Source of the DNA: Clostridia bacterium
Lineage (GTDB): Bacteria > Bacillota_A > Clostridia > Oscillospirales > Acutalibacteraceae
Length of the DNA: 64,000 nt
Direction: 5' to 3'
Assembly: GCA_017435305.1 (NCBI GenBank)
Contig: JAFSFH010000004.1
Span: forward strand, 5,133 to 69,132
How positions within the stretch are numbered: position 1 is the first letter of the stretch; each line of letters begins with the position of its first letter. Made by a program: the position numbers and the translations under genes. The notes below the pieces were generated by a model. The model did not search any database. It was not told the origin of the DNA and was given only the letters and a program-made list of their open reading frames with translations. Below are positions 33,966 through 41,012 of this stretch, one piece after another.

Positions 33966-35264
33966 ATGAAACGGATTATGATGGTGACCGTCACCATTTT
34001 GTTGGCCGCTGTGGTGGTGGTGGTGTCTATGCTGGGCGCCAACCCCCGCACGGTGCATATGGCGGCGCTGACCGCCATTGAGCAGGGCAATTACGAGATG
34101 GCGGTGTCCCACCTGAAGCGGTCGGATCACCCCGATGCGCAATTGCTGCTGTCCCAGATGTACTACGTCCCCCACAAGATCGAGGTGGTGGAGTCCACCG
34201 CCGATGGGGAGCTCATCAGCAACGAAAACTACGTGTACAATCTGGCGGGCTATCTGTATAAGCACGAGTCCACTGCCCCCGACGGAGCGGTGACCGTCTG
34301 CACCAACACCTATGACGAGTTGGGCACGCTGCTGCTGACCAAGACCGAGTGGCAGGGCGCCCCTGTGGAGGGTGAGGAGCAGACCGAGGAGCAGACCGAG
34401 GAGGAGCAGACCCAGGACGATCTGTTCTCCGGCAGCGAGGTGGAGTATTTCTACGACGCCACCGGTCGCCTGCTGTGCAAGCGCACCACCGACAGCACCG
34501 GCCTGTTCTATCAGTATCGGTACGCCTATGACGAGGAGGGGCGCGTGTCCGCCGAGGTATACGTGGACGGCGACGCCGCGTGGTCCCGCCGCGAGTTTAC
34601 CTATGACAGCGACAATCTCAAGATCGCCGAAAAATACACCGACAGCGACAACAAATGGAAGAATACTACCTACACGTATGAAGAAGGGTTTCTGCACACC
34701 GAGGTTGTGAAAAACAGCGACTGTACGGTGACCACGGTGTACGATAAGGACGGCAAGGTGCTGACCTCCACCCTCACCCGCGGTAAGACGTCCCACGTCA
34801 CCAAGTACACCTACGACGGCGACGGCAACCTGCTGAAGAAGCAGTATCCCGAGGGTCACGCGGACGTGTATCGGTACAACGAGCAGGGTCTGATGACCGA
34901 CTCTGAGCAGTTGGGCGCCGTGGGCAAGATCGCCACCGTGACCGCCTGCACCTACGATGAGGACGGCAATATGCTGACCCGCGTAACCAAGGTGATGGAC
35001 AGCGAGCGGAAGGAGACCTTCACCTATAACAAATCCGGTAAGCTGGTTAAGAAAGAGTGCGTGGATTTCAACGGTGAGGTGACCACCACCGAGATCAGCT
35101 ATGAGCGCTACGGCAACCCCGAGACCATCGTGGAGACCACCCCCGAAGGCACCGTCACCACCACCATTCAGTGGAAGGTGCGGTATTACCCCACGGGTAT
35201 GCCGGACAACGTGCGGGAGGCTTACGAGCTGTACGACGTGGACAAGCCCACCGCGAATGATTAA
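33966..35264 (+). CDS. Membrane-anchored YD-repeat protein
   Basis: 432 residues from the ATG at 33966, preceded by GAGGAGAAGG. One N-terminal membrane segment (residues about 4-23) is followed by a Glu/Gln-rich linker (EEQTEEQTEEEQTQDD). Repeated YD/RHS-type units include YFYDATGRLLCKRT, YAYDEEGRVSAEVY, YTYDGDGNLLKKQY and CTYDEDGNMLTRVT. It is far shorter than RHS toxins and has no toxin-like C-terminus, so a plain surface beta-sheet protein is likely. Function unknown. Confidence 0.7.
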   Translation: MKRIMMVTVTILLAAVVVVVSMLGANPRTVHMAALTAIEQGNYEMAVSHLKRSDHPDAQLLLSQMYYVPHKIEVVESTADGELISNENYVYNLAGYLYKHESTAPDGAVTVCTNTYDELGTLLLTKTEWQGAPVEGEEQTEEQTEEEQTQDDLFSGSEVEYFYDATGRLLCKRTTDSTGLFYQYRYAYDEEGRVSAEVYVDGDAAWSRREFTYDSDNLKIAEKYTDSDNKWKNTTYTYEEGFLHTEVVKNSDCTVTTVYDKDGKVLTSTLTRGKTSHVTKYTYDGDGNLLKKQYPEGHADVYRYNEQGLMTDSEQLGAVGKIATVTACTYDEDGNMLTRVTKVMDSERKETFTYNKSGKLVKKECVDFNGEVTTTEISYERYGNPETIVETTPEGTVTTTIQWKVRYYPTGMPDNVREAYELYDVDKPTAND

Positions 35265-35266
35265 AT

Positions 35267-35300
35267 AAAAAAGCCGACTGCGCTGCAGTCGGCTTTTTAT
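35267..35300. terminator. Bidirectional terminator between the YD-repeat and esterase genes
   Basis: AGCCGACTGC-GCT-GCAGTCGGCT with an A tract before and TTTTT after, between convergent genes. Confidence 0.9.
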
Positions 35301-35306
35301 TTCTTA

Positions 35307-36134
35307 TTACACTCTCTCCAGAATGAACTTGGTGATCTCCTCCTGCACGCCGGGCATACCGGGCACAGGCTCCACGCCGTAGTGCATGGGCTCGAATCCG
35401 TGCCCGCCGGCGATGGAATACAGCAGGCGGGTGTTGGCGCCCGCCGCCACCAGCTTGTCAAACAGCTTTTCGCTGTGGCGGGGCAGCACGTGATAGTCGC
35501 TGGTGCCGGCGATCAGCAGGGTATCGGGGGTTTCGGCGCAGGCGTAGGAGATGGGGCTGACCCGCATCTTCTCGTCCATATCGTCGGGATTGGCGAACAG
35601 ATAGCCGTGGTCAAAATGCATGGCTCCCTCGTCGCTCAGGTCGGTAATGGGGCTCATGGGGGCGATGGCCACCACGGTATAGGGGTCGTCATAGGAGCTG
35701 TCCGTGCGGAATCCATCCTTTACCATACCGGTCATCAGCGCCAGATGGGCGCCGGCAGAGTGGCCGGAGATAAAGATTTTATCGCGGTCGATGCCCCAGT
35801 CGTCGGCGTGGTGGGCGCAAAAGCGCAGGGCGTCCAGACAGTCCTCAATGATGTCCGCCACAAACACGCCTTCGGTGGTGACGCGGTAGTCGGCGGTCAC
35901 CACCGCAAATCCGGCCTCCAGCAGGGCGTTGACCGATACGCGGGCGTAGTTGAGCATACCCAGACGTTCCTCCACGTACCAGCCGCCGCCGGGCAGGACG
36001 AAGTACAGGGGATCCTTATCGTATACCTTGTTGTTGGGGGGCACAAAGGTCAGCTGCAGATCCCGCTGGGGGGTCACCTTGTACACGTAGTCGGTTTGTC
36101 CGTCGTTCCACAGAGGATAAGTCCATTCGCTCAT
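35307..36134 (-). CDS. Alpha/beta hydrolase (esterase)
   Basis: 275 residues. The oxyanion motif appears as LPGGGWYVEE, a variant of HGGG; the nucleophile elbow is ISGHSAGAHLALM (about residue 136) and the likely catalytic His is in AGGHGFEPMHYG. This is the hormone-sensitive-lipase/BD-FAE group of serine esterases, acting on short acyl or feruloyl esters. There is no signal peptide, so it is cytosolic. The phosphoesterase gene lies 12 bases upstream in the same direction. Confidence 0.85.
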   Translation of the reverse strand: MSEWTYPLWNDGQTDYVYKVTPQRDLQLTFVPPNNKVYDKDPLYFVLPGGGWYVEERLGMLNYARVSVNALLEAGFAVVTADYRVTTEGVFVADIIEDCLDALRFCAHHADDWGIDRDKIFISGHSAGAHLALMTGMVKDGFRTDSSYDDPYTVVAIAPMSPITDLSDEGAMHFDHGYLFANPDDMDEKMRVSPISYACAETPDTLLIAGTSDYHVLPRHSEKLFDKLVAAGANTRLLYSIAGGHGFEPMHYGVEPVPGMPGVQEEITKFILERV

Positions 36135-36146
36135 ATCAGTCGCTCC

Positions 36147-36839
36147 TTACAGTTCAATGATTTTGTGAGTGTTGTCATAACAGCATGTGGCGGGCAGGGT
36201 CACGTAGCGGATGCCGTCCCGTTCGGTGTCGGCGCCCCAATGATAGTGTCCCTGATATACCGCCTTCACCTTGCCGCTGTCGGCGAGGATGCGGTGCACC
36301 TCATCCGCGTTGCGGGGACGGTGGTCGGCGGGGCAGGCGGCGTCCAGATTCTGGTGCAGAAATACGTACACGTCTCCTCGGGCGGCGTCCAGCCGCTCCC
36401 GCAGACCCTCGGTGGGCAGATAACACTCGTCCCAGCGAAAGGCGTGGGGGTGATAGGGACTGCCGTCGGGGTTGTGGTTGGCGTTGAGAAACAGCAGGGT
36501 CGTGTTCCCCATCACCACGTCCCGCGGCTCACACCCGCCCAGCAGGGCGTAGAATTCCGCGGGCTCGAACACGTAGGCGTCGTGGTTGCCCATCACCACC
36601 GTGGTGGGGATGGGGCAGGCGGCGAACAATGCCGCGATCTGCCGCATATTGTCCACCTCCCTCTCCCGACTCTCGTCGGTGTCGGTCAGGTCGCCCAGGC
36701 AAACGATCCGCTCGCATCCCGCTGCTTCAAAGTCGCGGTAGGCGGCCTTCATCTTGTCCAGACTGCGGCTGTTGTACCGATTCCCGCCGGTGAGCTCCTG
36801 AGAGGAGTAGTGGGGGTCGGTGTAGATGCCGATATTCAT
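36147..36839 (-). CDS. Metallophosphoesterase
   Basis: 230 residues, calcineurin-like fold. The metal-binding series is complete: YTDPHY (residues 6-11), CLGDLTD, VMGNHDAY and YQGHYHWG near the C-terminus. The substrate is unknown; it lies between a HAD phosphatase and an esterase in one short-gap cluster. Confidence 0.88.
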   Translation of the reverse strand: MNIGIYTDPHYSSQELTGGNRYNSRSLDKMKAAYRDFEAAGCERIVCLGDLTDTDESREREVDNMRQIAALFAACPIPTTVVMGNHDAYVFEPAEFYALLGGCEPRDVVMGNTTLLFLNANHNPDGSPYHPHAFRWDECYLPTEGLRERLDAARGDVYVFLHQNLDAACPADHRPRNADEVHRILADSGKVKAVYQGHYHWGADTERDGIRYVTLPATCCYDNTHKIIEL

Positions 36840-36840
36840 A

Positions 36841-37587
36841 TTATCCCTCCAATTCCGTGAGGATCAGGGTGGTGACGCTGTCGACGGTGTGGGCGGCGGC
36901 AGCTTTTAATTCCTCGTTGCCGTGCTCCATAGCGTAGCTGTAAAAGGCCTGTATCATCGCCATATCGTTCAGGTTATCCCCCACGGCGATGACGTCCTCC
37001 TCCGCCACACCGTAGTGGGCGCACACCTGGCGGATGCCGGCGGCCTTGTCCACTCCAAAGGGGGCCACGTCCACGCACCACCAGTTCTGGAGCGGGTTTA
37101 CCTTGTCTCCGTACTTTTCGCGGATGCGGGCGGCCATCGCCTGTGCCTCCTCCGGCGTTTCGAAGAAGGTGGCCATTTTGTAAAAGGACGCCACGGGGGG
37201 CAGATCCTCGGGCGGGATATGGTCATAGGGCTCGCGGCACTCCTCGGTGCCCAGCAGGACGCATTGGTCGTCGTAGTCCACGTACAGGCAGTTGGCGCCC
37301 CAGCCGAAAATGTCGGACACAAAGGCGTTCACGTCCACGCTGTCGCACGGATGGCGGAACAATTCGTTGCCGCGGCTGTCGGCGGCAACGCCGCCGTTGC
37401 AGGATACGAGGAAGTCGAAGTTATCCCCTAATTTCTCCTGCAGTTCTTTCAGAAATCCGGGACCCCGCCCGCTGATGACGCCGAACAGGTTTCCGGCGGC
37501 ACGCCAGCGGCGGATGGCGTCCAGTTTTTCTTGGTCGATACCCCCGTGGTTGAGGGTGCCGTCGTAGTCGGTGGCGATCAGTCGCAT
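36841..37587 (-). CDS. HAD-family hydrolase, Cof-type
   Basis: 248 residues. Motif I is DYDGTL (residues 7-12), motif II is VISGRGPGF, the lysine region is FGVDKAAGIRQV, and motif IV is AVGDNLNDMAMI. The cap domain between residues about 85 and 180 fits the Cof/IIB group, which dephosphorylates sugar phosphates and related small metabolites. It is one base from the phosphoesterase gene. Confidence 0.9.
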   Translation of the reverse strand: MRLIATDYDGTLNHGGIDQEKLDAIRRWRAAGNLFGVISGRGPGFLKELQEKLGDNFDFLVSCNGGVAADSRGNELFRHPCDSVDVNAFVSDIFGWGANCLYVDYDDQCVLLGTEECREPYDHIPPEDLPPVASFYKMATFFETPEEAQAMAARIREKYGDKVNPLQNWWCVDVAPFGVDKAAGIRQVCAHYGVAEEDVIAVGDNLNDMAMIQAFYSYAMEHGNEELKAAAAHTVDSVTTLILTELEG

Positions 37588-37597
37588 AGGTATCTCC

Positions 37598-38110
37598 TTA
37601 CAGCTTATTCCCGCAGCGGGTGCAGAAGCGGGCGCCCGCGCCGATGGGGCTGCCGCAGCGGGTGCAGAACCGCGCCACGGGAGCGGGAGCAGGTGCCGCC
37701 ACGGGAGCGGGTGCGGGAGGCGGCGCTACTGCTACGGGAGCGGGGGACACCTTGTTCTCCTCCTTGAGGAATACGTCCACGTCGATCTCTGCGGGCATGG
37801 GCTGCAGACCCAGGATGGCGGCAGCCTGCTTGGTCAGGTCCGCGGCGTAGGCCTCGTAGCGGGCACCCACGGCCTGCGCGATGACAAAGTGCAGATCCAC
37901 GGCGGCGCCGTCCGGCAGGGGCATAAAGTGCAGAATGCAGGCGCCCCCATTCATATTGTATTTCAGAGAGAAGTTCAGCCCGAAATTGATGGTGTGGTAG
38001 GGCTCAAACTTGCACTCCCGCTCAAAGGGCGGGCTGACCGCCGCGCGGGCATAGGCGTCAAACAGGGTCTTAACGTCGGTGGGGAAATAGTAGCATACGT
38101 CGCGTCGCAT
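37598..38110 (-). CDS. Zinc-ribbon protein of unknown function
   Basis: 170 residues from the ATG at 38110, which has GGAGG seven bases upstream. Residues 1-120 form an unassigned mixed domain. An Ala/Pro/Val linker (PAPVAVAPPPAPAPVAAPAP) joins it to two CxxC knuckles, FCTRCGSP and FCTRCGNKL, one zinc ribbon at the extreme C-terminus. The layout is common in clostridial proteins of unknown role. It lies 10 bases upstream of the HAD gene. Confidence 0.7.
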   Translation of the reverse strand: MRRDVCYYFPTDVKTLFDAYARAAVSPPFERECKFEPYHTINFGLNFSLKYNMNGGACILHFMPLPDGAAVDLHFVIAQAVGARYEAYAADLTKQAAAILGLQPMPAEIDVDVFLKEENKVSPAPVAVAPPPAPAPVAAPAPAPVARFCTRCGSPIGAGARFCTRCGNKL

Positions 38111-38187
38111 AGACACGCCTCCTTGCTGTTCGTTATTAAGGATAGTATAAAAGGAAATCCCCGAAATTGCAAGGGGAAGATAAAAGA

Positions 38188-38217
38188 AAGCACCAACCTT
38201 GTGAGGTTGGTGCTTTC
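38188..38217. terminator. Orphan terminator hairpin
   Basis: AAAGCACCAACC-TTGTG-AGGTTGGTGCTTTC-type hairpin between the zinc-ribbon gene and the small membrane-protein gene. It best serves the minus-strand small gene. Confidence 0.75.
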
Positions 38218-38248
38218 TTGGCTGTTCCGAACTGTTTAGATGCCACTA

Positions 38249-38431
38249 TTATTTTTTGGATTTCATTCTTTTAAGAACGACAAACCAAAGAATAACTGAA
38301 AGTAAAAGCAAAATGGTAGCAATTATTGATATTATTATATGTACATCAATAAAAATTTCTACGATGTTAATAATCGAACCTATCAAAAGACATATTGAAG
38401 CCAATAAATCAACGATTTTCACCTTACTCAT
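38249..38431 (-). CDS. Small membrane protein, AT-rich
   Basis: 60 residues from the ATG at 38431, which has GAGGTG five bases upstream. Two hydrophobic segments (about residues 6-26 and 29-51) and a basic tail VLKRMKSKK. The DNA is much AT-richer than its neighbours, and the gene lies beside hairpin arrays and tRNA genes, where foreign DNA often settles. The family is not recognised. Confidence 0.55.
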   Translation of the reverse strand: MSKVKIVDLLASICLLIGSIINIVEIFIDVHIIISIIATILLLLSVILWFVVLKRMKSKK

Positions 38432-38472
38432 AACATCACCTCTATTCAATAATTATAGCATAAAATAAACAA

Positions 38473-38661
38473 AGCGCAAGTGAAATCGTTCGCTTGCGCT
38501 CACGGTGAAATAATTCACTTCGTGAATTGTGAAATTTGATGCTGTCGCATCAAGTGAAATAAAATTCGTTCTTTCATATGCCATAGGCATATTTCACATT
38601 TGCGAAGCAAATATTTCATAGCGAAGCTATTTCATTCGTTCCGTAAGGAACGAATTTCATT
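38473..38661. repeat. Array of variable palindromes with TTTCA/TGAAA spacers, copy 1
   Basis: Successive unlike hairpins are separated by a near-constant TGAAAT or ATTTCA spacer: AATTCACTTCGTGAATT, TGATGCTGTCGCATCA, ATGCCATAGGCAT, TTTGCGAAGCAAA, AGCGAAGCT and CGTTCCGTAAGGAACG. The spacer orientation flips within the array. No gene is visible from 38450 to 38910. Confidence 0.85.
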
Positions 38662-38697
38662 GAAAAAGACCTGATGCAAATGCATCAGGTCTTTTTC
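38662..38697. terminator. Strong terminator hairpin with no adjacent gene
   Basis: GAAAAAGACCTGATGC-AAAT-GCATCAGGTCTTTTTC, a perfect stem with A and T tracts in both directions, between the hairpin array and the partial tRNA-Tyr copy. The transcript it ends is not evident. Confidence 0.8.
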
Positions 38698-38719
38698 TGG
38701 TGGGAGAGGGTGTGATTCG
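38698..38719 (-). pseudogene. Fragment of a tRNA-Tyr 3' end
   Basis: TGGTGGGAGAGGGTG is identical to the complement of the tRNA-Tyr 3' end at 38911-38925, and GATTCG follows after one extra base. The two copies are 213 bases apart in the same orientation. This could be an attachment-site remnant of a lost integrated element or a decayed tRNA copy. Confidence 0.55.
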
Positions 38720-38875
38720 GCGACATTCGGCTGCGCCGAAGTCGGCAAATTTTCCTTGGCGGTTTAGACAACCGCCATTTCGCCCGGGGCGAAACCGGAA
38801 AAGTTTGCAACCACCTGTATTTTTGCTTTGCAAAAATACATTGTGTTTCTGCTTACTACCCCCTACGCACAAAGC

Positions 38876-38907
38876 AAAACACCCCGCACAAATGTGCGAG
38901 GTGTTTT
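38876..38907 (-). terminator. Terminator of tRNA-Tyr
   Basis: On the minus strand AAAACACCTCGCAC-ATTT-GTGCGGGGTGTTTT, starting a few bases after the tRNA 3' end. Confidence 0.85.
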
Positions 38908-38910
38908 ACT

Positions 38911-38995
38911 TGGTGGGAGAGGGTGGATTCGAACCACCGAAGGCGAAGCCAGCAGATTTACAGTCTGTCCCCTTTGGCCACTCGGGAACTCTCCC
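38911..38995 (-). tRNA. tRNA-Tyr (anticodon GTA)
   Basis: 85 bases including an encoded CCA. Class II tRNA with a long variable arm (GCTGGCTTCGCCTTC region), acceptor GGGAGAG/CTCTCCC, anticodon loop CTGTAAA and T-arm GGTTCGAATCC. Confidence 0.95.
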
Positions 38996-39011
38996 AAATC
39001 TAACAGCAATT

Positions 39012-39040
39012 ACTATAACACAGCAAAAACCCTTTGTCAA
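39012..39040 (-). promoter_or_regulatory. Promoter of tRNA-Tyr
   Basis: On the minus strand TTGACA (39040-39035), a 17-base spacer and TATAGT (39017-39012), 17 bases before the tRNA. Confidence 0.85.
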
Positions 39041-39106
39041 GGGTAAAAAACACTTTTTCTTAAACAATTTTCAGTCGGTTTCATCGCGGGAAAATGCAAA
39101 AATCTC

Positions 39107-39135
39107 TTGACGAGTGTGGGGAAACTTGATATACT
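39107..39135 (+). promoter_or_regulatory. Promoter of tRNA-Thr
   Basis: TTGACG (39107-39112), a 17-base spacer and TATACT (39130-39135), 25 bases before the tRNA. It is divergent from the tRNA-Tyr promoter. Confidence 0.82.
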
Positions 39136-39160
39136 GGGTCTGTTCAGCAACCGCTAATAC

Positions 39161-39236
39161 GCTACTGTGGCTCAGCTGGTAGAGCAGCTCACTCGTAATG
39201 AGCAGGTCGCCCGTTCGAATCGGGTCAGTAGCTCCA
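39161..39236 (+). tRNA. tRNA-Thr (anticodon CGT)
   Basis: 76 bases including an encoded CCA. Acceptor GCTACTG/CAGTAGC, D-arm GGCTCAGCTGGTAGAGC, anticodon loop CTCGTAA and T-arm CCCGTTCGAATCGGG. It reads ACG codons. Confidence 0.95.
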
Positions 39237-39239
39237 GAA

Positions 39240-39275
39240 AAAGAAAAGACACGCGAGAGCGTGTCTTTTCTTTTT
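39240..39275 (+). terminator. Terminator of tRNA-Thr
   Basis: AAAGAAAAGACACGC-GAGA-GCGTGTCTTTTCTTTTT lies directly after the tRNA. Confidence 0.9.
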
Positions 39276-39276
39276 C

Positions 39277-39454
39277 AATGAAATTCGTTCCTTGCGGAAC
39301 GAGTGAAATATTGCTACGCAATATGAAATACGCTTCGCGTATGAAATATGCCTACGGCATATGAAGGAACGAATTTTATTTCACATTTTGCCAACGGCAA
39401 AATATATCATAATCCGCAAGGATTATTTCATATGGCGAAGCAATATTTCATTTA
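39277..39454. repeat. Array of variable palindromes with TTTCA/TGAAA spacers, copy 2
   Basis: The units are CGTTCCTTGCGGAACG, ATTGCTACGCAAT, ACGCTTCGCGT, ATGCCTACGGCAT, ATTTTGCCAACGGCAAAAT, AATCCGCAAGGATT and a weaker ATGGCGAAGCAAT. The first four are separated by ATGAAAT and the later ones by ATTTCA. The left end AATGAAATTCGTTCC pairs with GGAACGAATTTTATT in the middle. Confidence 0.85.
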
Positions 39455-39506
39455 ATCTTGCCCCTCCACTGCTTTTATGCTATAATACACCTAAGGCGGT
39501 GATGCT

Positions 39507-40034
39507 ATGCAAAAAACTTCCCTCACAATGGAATTGCAGGACACCCAGTGGCCGCTGACCTATACCGATCACGATCGGGTGGTGGTGCGGGCGGTGGTGG
39601 TGGACGCCGCCGGTCACTATTATTTCAACCGCCTCATCCGCGACGACATTTTCTGCCGCGGCACCGTCATCGAGACCGCCGGCGGCGGTGTGGAGGATGG
39701 TGAGCCGCTGGAGGACGCCCTGCGCCGCGAGCTGCGGGAGGAATTGGGCGCCGAGGTGGAGATTCTCGCCGAGATCGGCACGGTCAGCGACTATTACAAC
39801 CTCATCCACCGCCACAACATCAACCACTATTACCTCTGCCGCGCCACCGCCTTCGGCGATACGAATATGACCGAGGCGGAGGTCAATGCCTTTCACCTGA
39901 CCACCCTCAAAATGACCTATGACGAGGCAGTGGCGGAGTACGAGCGGTGTACCGACAACCCCTTGGGACGCCTGCTGGCCGCCCGCGAGCTCCCCGTGCT
40001 GGAATGGGCGCGGGAATGGCTGGAGGAATATTAA
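39507..40034 (+). CDS. Nudix hydrolase
   Basis: 175 residues. The Nudix box GGGVEDGEPLEDALRRE then LREELGAEV (about residues 53-77) is complete. VVVDAAGHYYFNRLI at the N-terminus and a C-terminal HLTTLKMTYDEAVAEYERC helix fit a small-molecule pyrophosphatase with unknown substrate. It is unlike the Nudix protein at 20035 outside the box. Confidence 0.85.
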   Translation: MQKTSLTMELQDTQWPLTYTDHDRVVVRAVVVDAAGHYYFNRLIRDDIFCRGTVIETAGGGVEDGEPLEDALRRELREELGAEVEILAEIGTVSDYYNLIHRHNINHYYLCRATAFGDTNMTEAEVNAFHLTTLKMTYDEAVAEYERCTDNPLGRLLAARELPVLEWAREWLEEY

Positions 40035-40143
40035 GGCGGGTTGCCCGCCCGAGCCTCCCTTGTGTAAAAGGAGGTGGGTCGCCGTAAGGCGACTCGGAGG
40101 GATTGCCTACGGGCACAGCGGGACGATGTGGGCATCGTCCCCT
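40034..40143. repeat. Single palindromic repeat half-unit with flanking hairpins
   Basis: Outer hairpin CCTCCCTTGTGTAAAAGGAGG (40054-40074, split at the loop), TGG, inner palindrome GTCGCCGTAAGGCGAC and head TCGGAGGGATT. It is the same layout as one half of the paired copies. Extra hairpins GGCGGGTTGCCCGCC and GGGACGATG/CATCGTCCC flank it. Confidence 0.75.
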
Positions 40144-40459
40144 ACACGGCGAATCATCCCATACAAACAAAACCTCTTGACTAACGATTGCCGGATGATT
40201 ATCGATAAACCCACCCCGATTTCGGGGTGGGGTTTCCTTTTATTTCCACCTATATTTTTACCGCTGCGGCACATTCTATGTGTGTCGTAGCCGACGGGGT
40301 CGGTTGCGATTTTCCGCCGACCGCGTTGGTTCTTTGGTGAGATGGCGATGGCCCGTCTCGGAGTACGGATCGATGCCTGTCGGCAATCATAGAGGCCGAC
40401 AATCGGCCTTTGCCGCCTCAACGTTTACCGCCGCAAAAACCGGTAAATGTTGGGGCGGC
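40144..40459. other. Non-coding stretch before luxS with two terminators
   Basis: No convincing gene is present. A hairpin with ACCCACCCCG/CGGGGTGGGGT and TTTCCTTTT (40207-40241) is followed by about 170 bases of paired GC-rich sequence (ccgacggggtcgg, gccgacaatcggc), then the long terminator stem at 40412-40459. It may hold a small RNA, but no known RNA family was recognised. Confidence 0.5.
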
Positions 40460-40469
40460 TTGATTTTTT
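40412..40469 (+). terminator. Long terminator whose T-tract is also the luxS -35 region
   Basis: A 19-bp stem (40412-40430 with 40441-40459) is paired throughout, with two G-U wobbles, and is followed by TTGATTTTTT. Confidence 0.85.
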
Positions 40470-40488
40470 GGAGCGACTGTGGTATACT
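40460..40488 (+). promoter_or_regulatory. luxS promoter
   Basis: TTGATT (40460-40465), a 17-base spacer and TATACT (40483-40488). The -35 box lies in the T-tract of the terminator just upstream. Confidence 0.75.
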
Positions 40489-40520
40489 GGCTACGATTTC
40501 GCCGAAAAAGGAAGAGAACT

Positions 40521-40979
40521 ATGGAGCGCATCGCCAGCTTTTGCATCAACCACGATACCCTGACCCCCGGTATGTACCTATCCCGCGTGGACGGGGACGT
40601 GAACACCTACGATCTGCGGTTCGTCCGCCCCAATACGCCGCCGTATCTGCCCACCGACGCTATGCACACCATCGAGCATCTGGTGGCCACCTACGTGCGC
40701 AACAGCGCCCACAAGGACGGCATTATCTACTTCGGTCCCATGGGCTGCCGCACGGGATTCTATTTCCTCACCCGCGGCATCTCCCACGGCGACGCCATCC
40801 GCCTGATGGCGGACGCCATCGCCTTTACCGCCGGCTACGAGGGGGCTATCCCCGGCGCCTCGGCGGTGGAGTGTGGCAACTGGCAGGACCACGACTTAGA
40901 GGGCGCCCGCCGCTGGGCGGCGACCATGGTGCCGGTGCTGAAGGACTATACCGAAGAGCAACTGACCTACCCCGAGTAA
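40521..40979 (+). CDS. luxS: S-ribosylhomocysteine lyase
   Basis: 152 residues from the ATG at 40521, preceded by AAGGAAGAG. The enzyme splits S-ribosylhomocysteine into homocysteine and the AI-2 precursor. Metal ligands lie in MHTIEHLVATYVRN and VECGNWQDHDL; the catalytic Cys region is GPMGCRTGFYFLTRG. The length is normal. No methionine-cycle partner lies next to it. Confidence 0.95.
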   Translation: MERIASFCINHDTLTPGMYLSRVDGDVNTYDLRFVRPNTPPYLPTDAMHTIEHLVATYVRNSAHKDGIIYFGPMGCRTGFYFLTRGISHGDAIRLMADAIAFTAGYEGAIPGASAVECGNWQDHDLEGARRWAATMVPVLKDYTEEQLTYPE

Positions 40980-41012
40980 TGAACTCTATTCTATAAAAAG
41001 GAGGTGACCGTG

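Noticed and set aside
35382..36860. A 492-codon plus-strand frame
   Set aside because: It runs antisense across both the esterase and the phosphoesterase genes, which have intact catalytic motifs; this is a high-GC artefact.
38473..39454. CRISPR array
   Set aside because: The units are unlike palindromes, the constant part is only about seven bases, and no cas gene is present.
40107..40421. A 104-codon minus-strand frame before luxS
   Set aside because: The product is basic, without known motifs, and covers two terminator hairpins; a non-coding or RNA role is more likely.
40244..40520. SAM or SAH riboswitch before luxS
   Set aside because: The conserved cores of these riboswitches were looked for and not seen.
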